Positions 7,086 through 13,025 of a stretch of 17,999 nucleotides of DNA are shown here, in pieces. The notes under the pieces are model-generated. The model saw only the letters and a program-made list of their open reading frames with translations. It ran no database searches and had not been told where the DNA came from. Where the stretch lies: positions 1-17,999 of the forward strand of contig DASVTU010000007.1 in NCBI GenBank assembly GCA_036387415.1, written 5' to 3'. Made by a program: the position numbers and the translations under genes. Within the stretch, counting starts at the first letter, position 1. Each line of letters opens with the position of its first letter. This DNA is from DASVTU01 sp036387415. Lineage in GTDB: Bacteria; Acidobacteriota; Blastocatellia; Pyrinomonadales; Pyrinomonadaceae.

Positions 7086-8204
7086 TTAGCAGATTTTCTG
7101 TCTGTGAAATGTATCTTCGTCGGGTGCGCCGAAGGAGATGCCGACATCGCGCGCAGTACGAACGATTTGGCTTGTGGGCGGGACGGTCTTGATGTTGGCG
7201 ATGGCTTGCGAGAGCGGCACAGTCCTGATGACAGCAGAGTCGAGCGCGACCATCGTGCCGTGTTTGCCGTCCATCAAGGCGCGCACGGCGCAGGAACCGA
7301 AATTGGTGGCGAGCATGCGGTCGAAAGCGTTGGGGCTGCCGCCGCGTTGCAAGTGGCCGAGCACGACGCAACGCGCCTCCTTCCTGGTCAGCCGCGCGAT
7401 TTCCATCGTGCAAAACTCTCCGACGCCGCCGAGTCGCGGCGACGTTTCGCGCGTGCCGCCTTCCTGATAAATCTCGCCGCCGCCCACTTCATGCGCGCCT
7501 TCCGCGACGACGATGATGCTGAACTGCGAACCGCAATCTTCGCGCTCCTGCACCTTGCGCGCCACCGCTTCCATCGAGAAGGGAATTTCGGGAATCAGAA
7601 TCACGTCTGCGCCGCCCGACAAACCCGAATGCAGCGCAATCCATCCGGCATGACGCCCCATCACTTCGAGAATCATCACGCGGTCGTGTGATTCAGCCGT
7701 CGTGTGCAGGCGGTCGAGGGCTTCGGTGGCGATGTCGAGCGCGGTCATGAATCCGAATGTCATTTCGGTCGCGGCGAGGTCGTTGTCGATTGTCTTGGGC
7801 ACGCCGATAACGGGGACGCCGAGACGGGCAAACTCCGACGCAATAGCCAGTGTGCCTTCACCGCCGAGCACGATGAGACTATCAATGCCGAGACGTTCGA
7901 GGTTCGCGATAGCCTCACGATAGACACGCTCCGGCTTATGGCTCTCGCCGCTCTCCGTGCGTTCGACGAAGCCGCCACGATTACGCGTGCCGAGAATCGT
8001 GCCGCCGCGTGGCAGCAAGCCGCGCACCTCCTTCGGCGTGAGCGGACGCGTACGCGTCTCGCCGAGCAAGCCCTCGAAACTGTCTTCGATGCCGACGACG
8101 CGCATCCCGTATTCGCCGACGGCGGTCTTGACCACCGCGCGGATAACCGCATTCAAGCCGGGCGCATCGCCGCCACCCGTGACGAGTCCGATAGTTTTAA
8201 GCAT
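7086..8204 (-). CDS. pfkA: 6-phosphofructokinase, group III, probably ATP-dependent
   Basis: 372 residues from ATG at 8204, where the family begins (MLKTIGLVTGGGDAPGLN). The open frame to 8333 only adds 43 Arg/Trp-rich residues from the spacer. It phosphorylates fructose 6-phosphate in glycolysis. Visible motifs: GGGDAPGLN (10-18), GGEGT (114-118), PKTIDND (136-142, catalytic Asp140), MGRHAGWIA (182-190) and GHLQRGGSP (283-291). The Gly at the second variable position of GGEG is typical of ATP users, because PPi enzymes carry Asp there. The Lys in PKTIDND is shared with PPi enzymes and with actinobacterial ATP enzymes that also have GGEGT. The pattern therefore points to ATP, in the mixed-motif group. 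It is flanked by terminators on both sides and is probably transcribed alone. Confidence 0.93.
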   Translation of the reverse strand: MLKTIGLVTGGGDAPGLNAVIRAVVKTAVGEYGMRVVGIEDSFEGLLGETRTRPLTPKEVRGLLPRGGTILGTRNRGGFVERTESGESHKPERVYREAIANLERLGIDSLIVLGGEGTLAIASEFARLGVPVIGVPKTIDNDLAATEMTFGFMTALDIATEALDRLHTTAESHDRVMILEVMGRHAGWIALHSGLSGGADVILIPEIPFSMEAVARKVQEREDCGSQFSIIVVAEGAHEVGGGEIYQEGGTRETSPRLGGVGEFCTMEIARLTRKEARCVVLGHLQRGGSPNAFDRMLATNFGSCAVRALMDGKHGTMVALDSAVIRTVPLSQAIANIKTVPPTSQIVRTARDVGISFGAPDEDTFHRQKIC

Positions 8205-8518
8205 ATTCAAAATGATTCCCCGATTAGCGTTAATCTTAAACCGCAAATTCAAAATAGCAAATCGCCAACTCGCGCCCCGCCATAAAACGCGCCACGCGAC
8301 CGGCAAAAGAAAAAGCGTCCGGCGACGCGCCATGCACGATTTACCTCGGAGGAAATCGTGCCGTCAGCGCGTCGCCGGACGCCTCTTCTAACAATCCGTG
8401 GCGGGCGTCGGAGCGCGCATCGCATCGAATGTTCTTAGTTGAACACTCGGCACAACCGCGCCCTGATAATTAACTTGAGCGAGTGAGCAAAAATCAACTT
8501 GAGCGAGTCGCGTTGATT
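8205..8518. other. Intergenic region between the GH19 gene and pfkA
   Basis: About 314 bases. They hold a strong minus-strand terminator (8305-8382), a 13-base direct repeat at 8472-8484 and 8496-8508, and, at the end of the GH19 gene, an AT-rich 9-bp stem (8490-8498 with 8512-8520). The stretch just upstream of pfkA (8205-8300) should contain its promoter, but I cannot identify convincing hexamers. A GGGGAA about 11 bases before the pfkA ATG is the only ribosome-binding candidate. Confidence 0.5.
8305..8382 (-). terminator. Rho-independent terminator of the GH19 gene
   Basis: Perfect 16-base GC-rich arms at 8315-8330 and 8367-8382. Inside them is a second 8-bp stem (8335-8342 with 8353-8360). 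Read on the minus strand, the hairpin is followed directly by TTTTTCTTTT, which makes it an intrinsic terminator for transcripts arriving from the GH19 gene upstream of pfkA. Confidence 0.85.
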
Positions 8519-9520
8519 TTACATCTCAATCAGGATGCCCCTCTTGCCGCCGCCCTTCTTGCTCCCCCCCTTTTTACCGCCACCACCTTTTTTACCGCCG
8601 CCTTTGCTGCCGCCGCCTTTCTTGGACGTGCCACCTTTCTTGCTGCCGCCCTTCTTCGCGCTGCCTTTCTTCGTTGCGCCGCCGCGTTCGCCCTCTTTCT
8701 TGACTACACCGAGCGGACGTGCGCCGCCTTTCTTGGACGCGCCCTTTTTCGCTCCACCTTTGCTACCGCCCTTGCTACTACTGCCGCCTTTCTTGGACGC
8801 GCTCTTTTTGGCGGCAGACTTCTTCGCGCCGCCCTTCTTGGCTGCGCCCGCGTCTTCGGCTCCGGGCAGGATGCCGCGCGAAAGGTTGGGCGGCACACTG
8901 ATGCCTTCCGCGCCGCCACCTGCTGTGCCCGTGCCGATGGGCGCAATCGCTCTGGTTCCGCCTATTTCTACAGAGGGAATCGCGCGCGTCGCCGCGTCTT
9001 GATTGAGAACTCGCTTGGCGCGTTCGTAATATTTGATGCGGTCTTCGAGGCCGTTGAAGCCGCCGTTAATGCGTTTGGTAATGGTCTTGAACTGCTGCGC
9101 GTCTGCGAGTTCGTTGAGGCCGTTGGATTTCCAGTAGAGACCCGCGATGCGGAATCCGACTTGCGGGGTGGCGGCTTGCGTCGGGTTGTTGATGAGGTCG
9201 AGGCCGAGGATGTCGCCGTACTTTTTGTAGTTGGCGCGTCCCGTCAGTTGAATCGGGCCACGACCCTTGTATCTTTTACCGTCGCCGGGTTGCGTGTTGC
9301 CGAGGTCTCTGCGTCCTTCGTAGGCCGCGCCAGAAGCAATCTCTTCCATGTAACGCAGTTCGGCGGATTCATGCGCGAGTTGCGCGAGGAAGGCGGCTTC
9401 ACGCAGGTAGGTGGTGATGCCGAATTCCTGCATCGCCTGTTGAATGAAAGGCAACATCAAGGCACGCTTGTCCACTTTGAGATTGGGCATGATTTGACGC
9501 AGTTCGTCATCTGTTACCAT
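8519..9520 (-). CDS. GH19 chitinase/endolysin-like protein with a long Lys-Gly-Ser tail
   Basis: 333 residues. AAGGAGA lies just upstream of ATG 9520. The N-terminal domain (about 1-180) matches the glycoside hydrolase 19 chitinase/lysozyme fold as found in phage endolysins: FLAQLAHESAELRYMEE (44-60; Glu51 and Glu59 or Glu60 are the likely catalytic acids), YKGRGPIQLTGRANY (84-98) and RINGGFNGLEDR (150-161). It probably cuts peptidoglycan or chitin-like glycans. After a Gly/Ala/Pro linker (about 185-227), residues 228-327 are an almost pure run of KKGG, KKGS and KKSA units, strongly basic and presumably disordered. No signal peptide is visible, so export, if any, is by another route or lysis. 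The tail could bind anionic envelope polymers or nucleic acid; this is inference. No other phage genes are nearby. Confidence 0.88.
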   Translation of the reverse strand: MVTDDELRQIMPNLKVDKRALMLPFIQQAMQEFGITTYLREAAFLAQLAHESAELRYMEEIASGAAYEGRRDLGNTQPGDGKRYKGRGPIQLTGRANYKKYGDILGLDLINNPTQAATPQVGFRIAGLYWKSNGLNELADAQQFKTITKRINGGFNGLEDRIKYYERAKRVLNQDAATRAIPSVEIGGTRAIAPIGTGTAGGGAEGISVPPNLSRGILPGAEDAGAAKKGGAKKSAAKKSASKKGGSSSKGGSKGGAKKGASKKGGARPLGVVKKEGERGGATKKGSAKKGGSKKGGTSKKGGGSKGGGKKGGGGKKGGSKKGGGKRGILIEM

Positions 9521-9838
9521 TTTTCGACTCTCCTTACTAATGGATGTTTGAAACCGTGATACCGGATTCGTGTCAGAATCTTCGGGTTTAGTTTGTCAAC
9601 GACGTATGACGTGCAGCCCCGCAGGGCATTGAAGTTCCGCGCTTGTAGCCCGCTTGAAGGTGAGGACGAAAACAGCTAAGCAATCCTCTGTGCGAAGGAA
9701 GGCGATTGTAACAGAAAACAGTAGACAGTAGTCAGTAGACAGTAGCCAGCATGAAGAACTTCGTCGCGCGTTTCTTCAGCATCCCTTTCAACAGTCGCAC
9801 GCGGAGTGTCTTTCTACTGTCTACTGTCTATTGCTTTT
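9521..9838. other. Intergenic region between the GrdB-like and GH19 genes
   Basis: About 318 bases. The part nearest GH19 holds its ribosome binding site and, on the minus strand, a TTGACA (9595-9600) that could be a -35, though I see no good -10. The stretch 9600-9710 shows no coding frame or recognisable RNA. The rest is the CAGTAGA-type heptad palindrome. Confidence 0.5.
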
Positions 9839-9840
9839 TC
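9718..9840. repeat. Heptad-repeat palindrome (CAGTAGA type)
   Basis: 9718-9745 is four units of CAGTAGA/CAGTAGT. 9814-9827 is the exact complement of its first 14 bases. The arms enclose about 68 unrelated bases. The right arm abuts the stop codon of the GrdB-like gene on the minus strand, so it may serve as the 3' end structure of that transcript. Confidence 0.8.
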
Positions 9841-10567
9841 AGCTTTTGACGCGAGGTGGCTCGTACTGTTCGCCGTAGTCGGCGTATTCGCGCGTGACGA
9901 CGGAGCCGGGGCGTGTGTTTTCGAGAAGCAGCGAGAGGGCGTCGCGGACGACTTGGCGTTGGAGTTCGCGCATGTCGGGGCGTCCGGTGCTGTTGCCGAT
10001 TTTGAAACCTTTGGGATAGAGCGCGCGTGGAGGGCGCATCTGCGCCGAAACTTCGGGGCTGACCGTAATCAACACCGTGGGAATGCCGCGCATTTCAATT
10101 TCGCGTTGAACCGCAACGACCGTGCGGTGGCACACGTTCGGTCAACCGCCCGTGAGGATAACGGCGTCAGCGCGCGAACCCTTGTCAATCTCATTGGCAA
10201 TCTCCGGCGCGGTGCCCTCGTACATCGCCTTGAGTTGCATGGTGTAGCCCATGTAACCGACGTGTTTTTTGGCGAGGCCGCCGATGAAGCCTTCAGCTTC
10301 GAGGTCGTGCAGCACGTCGATAGGAAAGACGACGTTAATGTCCCGGTCTGCGTCCGAGTGGTCGTAGTGATGGTGCGTGACCATCAACTGCGACGCATCA
10401 ACGTCGGGCGTGATGACGCGAAAACCGAGGTCGCCGAGTTCGTCAGCGATGTTAAAGGGTTCCTGTTCGCGCAGGTGTACGCCGCCCGCCGTGACGATAG
10501 CGATGTTGGATTTCGACAGTTCGCGCTCGAACGGCGTGAACGGAACGCATTTGCGTGAGAGTGCCAT
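9839..10567 (-). CDS. Selenoprotein of the GrdB (glycine/betaine/sarcosine reductase B) family, UGA-encoded Sec142
   Basis: Conventional reading gives two same-frame pieces, 10567-10142 and 10135-9839, split by one TGA at 10142-10144. Decoding it as selenocysteine yields 242 residues with continuous homology. The N-terminus VPFTPFERELSKSNIAIVTAGGVHL is typical of GrdB-like proteins. AVILTGG-U142-PNVCHRTVVAVQREIE matches the Sec site of GrdB (ILTSTUG...KEIE), and GIPTVLITVSPEV follows. Cys146 is a possible selenylsulfide partner. In glycine reductase this Sec attacks the substrate carbon. This shorter relative has no GrdA, GrdC or GrdD neighbours, so its substrate is unknown. It follows the selenocysteine peroxiredoxin by 91 bases on the same strand. 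A heptad palindrome sits just before the start, and no clear Shine-Dalgarno is present. The next stop, TGA at 9839, is the true end. Confidence 0.88.
10110..10128 (-). promoter_or_regulatory. Candidate bacterial SECIS hairpin of the GrdB-like gene
   Basis: Starting 14 bases after the UGA, ACCGCA pairs perfectly with UGCGGU around the 7-base loop CGGUCGU. The loop contains GGUC, as in the E. coli fdhF SECIS loop (GGUCU), where the G and U contact SelB. The loop's GGU is 21-23 bases past the UGA, within the window used by known bacterial SECIS elements. Placement is read directly; SelB binding is inferred. Confidence 0.75.
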
Positions 10568-10572
10568 AGTGT

Positions 10573-10655
10573 TAGAGGTCAGAAGCTAGAGGCTAGAGGT
10601 CAGTCAAATCAGTTTTTCCTTTAACTGACCTCCGACCTCTAACCTCTGGCCTCTG
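10573..10655. repeat. Heptad-repeat palindrome (AGAGGTC type) between the two selenoprotein genes
   Basis: Arms 10573-10604 and 10624-10655 pair over 32 bases with seven mismatches, all transitions. Both arms read as 7-base units (TAGAGGY and complement). It fills the 91-base gap between the peroxiredoxin stop and the GrdB-like start. Confidence 0.85.
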
Positions 10656-10658
10656 CTT

Positions 10659-11123
10659 TTACAGATTTCGGAGCACGTCGAACAAGTCTTCGTTGTCGGG
10701 TTGGTCGCCGATGTCGTGAATGTCTTTGTAGGCGAGTTTGCCGTCCTTATCGATAATAAAAATAGCGCGTTCCGAGATGCCGTCTGCTTCTCGCCACGCG
10801 CCGTAGCTGCGCGCTACTTCGCCCTTCGGATGAAAATCGCTTAACAGGTCATACGACAAACCACCCAGACTTTTCGCCCAAGCGGCGTTGCACGGAACGG
10901 AATCGACAGAGATGCCCAAGACCTGAGCATCGTAGCCTTTGAAGCGTTCGAGGTCGGCCTCGTACGCAGGCATCTGCGCCGTTCAGACAGGCGTCCACGC
11001 CAGCGGGTAGAACGCCAGCACCACATTCTGCTTGCCACGGAAATCCGAGAGCCGCACCTTCTTATCTTTCCCCAGGCTGCTCTTTAACTCGAACTCCGGA
11101 GCCATCTCTCCAACTTCAGGCAT
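10659..11123 (-). CDS. Selenocysteine-containing peroxiredoxin (Prx/AhpC-TSA superfamily), UGA-encoded Sec47
   Basis: Opening from ATG 11123 (GGGAGG upstream), the frame runs 46 codons to TGA at 10983-10985, then 107 more codons to TAA at 10659, giving 154 residues when TGA is read as Sec. The TGA sits exactly at the peroxidatic position: P40-L-A-W-T44-P-V-U47 fits PxxxTxxC, followed by TAQMPAYEADLERF. The rest is a standard thioredoxin-fold peroxiredoxin: VGEMAPEFELKSS, KVRLSDFRGKQNVVLAFYPLAW, VLGISVD and ERAIFIIDKDGKLAY. The only Cys is Cys78 in SVPCNAAW, a possible resolving residue. It should reduce hydrogen peroxide or organic peroxides in the cytosol; no signal peptide is seen. It is the first gene of a likely two-gene selenoprotein operon. 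Translating only from the ATG at 10973 would lose the active site. Confidence 0.92.
10957..10971 (-). promoter_or_regulatory. Possible SECIS hairpin of the peroxiredoxin gene
   Basis: Bases 12-15 after the UGA (GCCU) pair with bases 23-26 (AGGC) around the loop GCGUACG, which contains GU at 18-19 bases past the UGA. The distance fits bacterial SECIS elements, but the stem is only 4 bp. An alternative 5-bp stem, CGCAG/CUGCG, lies 5 bases closer. Weaker than the element in the GrdB-like gene. Confidence 0.4.
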
Positions 11124-11294
11124 TGTGAGATAACCTCCCTCATGGTTTCGTTTCAACCAAAATTTTTACAGAAAACGCGACTCTAGGCTACAACTACACG
11201 CCACGCGAGACAAGCCCCGGCAGCACGAAATTCATTAAATTTCTGTGTCGCGCAGTTCGTTGAATAAACTCGCCGAGAGTGGTTCAATGAATTG

Positions 11295-12485
11295 ATGTTG
11301 AAACAAGAGTCGAATCAAACGGAGATTACCGTCACACGTCGCGGCGCGGAGCGTGCGCGCGGTGGTCATTTATGGATTTATCGCAGCGACGTGCGACGCG
11401 ATGCGGGACGCGTGCCGGAAGGCGGCGCGGTCGTGCGCGTACGCGACGAGCGCGGCAAGCACGTCGGGCAGGCGTTGTGGAGCGACCGTTCGGAGATTGC
11501 GTTGCGTCTATTGACGCACGAAGAAGAAACAATCGACCGCGAATGGTGGCGCGTGCGTCTGCGTGAAGCCGCCGCGAGACGCGCCGCGACGGTCGAAGGT
11601 GCGGATGCCTTTCGTCTCATCTACTCGGAAGGCGACCTCTTGCCGTCGCTGATTATCGACAAGTACGCGGACGTGCTCGTCGTGCAGACGCTCTCGCAGG
11701 GAACCGACGCGTTGAAGGCGTTGTTTGTCGAATTGCTGGTGGAAGAATTCAGCCCGCGCGCCATCATCGAACGCAACGACGTGCGCGTCCGCGCCCTCGA
11801 AGGATTGGAGTCGCGTGCAGGAGTTCTCTACGGCGACGTGCCGGAGGAGATGGAGGTCGTGCAACACGGCGTCCGTTTCCGCATCGCGCCGCTCGGCGGT
11901 CAGAAGACCGGAGCCTTCCTCGACCAACGCGAAAACCACACCGCCGCGCGCTCCTACGCACGCGGGCGCGCGCTCGATTGCTTCACCTTCAACGGCGGCT
12001 TCGCCCTGAACATCGCGGCGCGTTGCGAAACAGTGGTTGGCCTCGATGTCTCTGCGGAAGCGGTCGCGGCTTCGCGTCGAAACGCGGAATTAAACCACGC
12101 GTCGAACGTCGAATTCCGCGAGGCCAACGTCTTCGACGCCCTACGCGAAATGGAACTGGCGGGCGTACGCTTCGACACCATCGTGCTCGACCCGCCCGCC
12201 TTCGCCAAGAATCGCGCCAGCGTCCCCGCCGCCGCGCGCGGCTACAAAGAGATAAACCTGCGCGCCCTCAAACTTCTCGAACGCGGCGGCACGCTCGTCA
12301 CATGCACCTGTTCCTATCACATGAGCGAAGCGACTTTTCTCGAACTCATCAACGAAGCCGCGCGCGACGCACATCGCCGTCTCCAACTCGTCGAACGACG
12401 CATCCAATCGCGCGACCATCCAGTTCTCCTCGGCGTCCCCGAAACTCTCTATCTCAAATGCATCATCGCGCGCGTGATTGATTAA
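11295..12485 (+). CDS. rlmI: RlmI-like 23S rRNA (cytosine-5) methyltransferase
   Basis: 396 residues from ATG 11295; a TTG sits one codon earlier. The N-terminal PUA domain (about 10-75) starts ITVTRRGAERARGGHLWIYRSDV. Then come the linker domain with RLIYSEGDLLPSLIIDKY and the Rossmann SAM-binding domain: QKTGAFLDQRENH, ALDCFTFNGGFALNIA (motif I), VVGLDVSAEA, VLDPPAFAKNR (motif IV, 298-308) and LVTCTCSYHM (334-343). The cysteine of TCTC near 339 is the predicted nucleophile, as in E. coli RlmI, which makes m5C1962. Length and domain order match RlmI. It diverges from the peroxiredoxin gene and overlaps the convergent P-loop gene by 4 bases at its stop. The methylation target is inferred by homology, and paralogous COG1092 enzymes exist. 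Confidence 0.9.
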   Translation: MLKQESNQTEITVTRRGAERARGGHLWIYRSDVRRDAGRVPEGGAVVRVRDERGKHVGQALWSDRSEIALRLLTHEEETIDREWWRVRLREAAARRAATVEGADAFRLIYSEGDLLPSLIIDKYADVLVVQTLSQGTDALKALFVELLVEEFSPRAIIERNDVRVRALEGLESRAGVLYGDVPEEMEVVQHGVRFRIAPLGGQKTGAFLDQRENHTAARSYARGRALDCFTFNGGFALNIAARCETVVGLDVSAEAVAASRRNAELNHASNVEFREANVFDALREMELAGVRFDTIVLDPPAFAKNRASVPAAARGYKEINLRALKLLERGGTLVTCTCSYHMSEATFLELINEAARDAHRRLQLVERRIQSRDHPVLLGVPETLYLKCIIARVID

Positions 12486-12994
12486 ATGTCTCTTGCGCTG
12501 GCGAGAAAACTTTCTATCTCGGACTGCGAGCGAAGCCGGACAATCATTTTGCGTTCGGCGTTCGTCTTCATTAACTCAAGGACTCGCGGCCTCGTCCGTG
12601 TCGGATAGTTCCAGACCCAGAGCACGAATTCGAGCGAGAGACGCTCAGGGCATCCTTCGGCCATGTCGGGTCTGTTCGTGTTCCGGTACATGAACGCGCG
12701 CTTGATGATGCGCCAGAGGCAGACTGTGCGCGCGGTGTCGAGAAATATCAACGTGTCGCAGGCTTCGACGCGTATGTCGAAAGTGTTCGAGTAGTTGCCG
12801 TCGATAATCCACGCCTCGCGCTCGACCAACTTCGCGACCCTTTCGCGCCACACATCTCTCGGCGTCTCAATCCAGTCCGGATTCCAGTAGAGAGTATCCA
12901 GATGGATGACTTCGAGGCCGAGCACTTCGCCCAGACGCCGTGCGAATGTACTCTTGCCCGCCCCGCCAGAACCGATAACCAAAACTTTCCTCAT
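12482..12994 (-). CDS. P-loop nucleoside kinase-like protein (adenylate kinase/'topology modulation' type)
   Basis: 170 residues from ATG 12994; the longer frame to 13207 is a shadow of the ctpA coding region. The N-terminus MRKVLVIGSGGAGKSTFARRLGE contains a Walker A motif, GSGGAGKST (8-16). Next come IHLDTLYWNPDW (30-41), a motif typical of the small FlaR/topology-modulation P-loop family, then AWIIDGNYSNTFDIR (61-75) and LIFLDTARTVCLWRIIKR (82-99). The Arg-rich lid ends with RSQSEIESFLA. Its natural substrate is unknown, and the historical 'DNA topology modulation' label is not evidence of function. It lies 31 bases after the ctpA stop on the same strand and probably shares its transcript. 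It overlaps the convergent methyltransferase by 4 bases. Confidence 0.88.
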   Translation of the reverse strand: MRKVLVIGSGGAGKSTFARRLGEVLGLEVIHLDTLYWNPDWIETPRDVWRERVAKLVEREAWIIDGNYSNTFDIRVEACDTLIFLDTARTVCLWRIIKRAFMYRNTNRPDMAEGCPERLSLEFVLWVWNYPTRTRPRVLELMKTNAERKMIVRLRSQSEIESFLASARDI

Positions 12995-13025
12995 CTTGCG
13001 GCGGGTCGTTGATTGTTCGGAGCGT

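Noticed and set aside
8205..8333. N-terminal extension of phosphofructokinase
   Set aside because: Arg/Trp-rich spacer translation overlapping the terminator; the family start is MLKTIGLVTGGGDAPG at 8204.
8535..9559. Long plus-strand Pro/Leu- and Ala-rich frames opposite the GH19 gene
   Set aside because: They are antisense translations of the repetitive Lys/Gly tail; the minus strand has the recognisable domain and ribosome binding site.
9839..10567. Reading the GrdB-like region as a pseudogene or two separate small genes split by a stop
   Set aside because: The single TGA lies exactly at the family's Sec/Cys position, the frame and homology continue without a break, and a SECIS-like hairpin follows.
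10659..10973. A shorter peroxiredoxin starting at the internal ATG 10973
   Set aside because: It would lack the catalytic motif, while the upstream 50 codons match peroxiredoxin N-termini and have GGGAGG before ATG 11123.
11240..11262. AT-rich palindrome GAAATT/AATTTC between the peroxiredoxin and rlmI genes as an operator
   Set aside because: The arms are only 6 bases and it fits no regulator motif I can name; too weak to report as a site.
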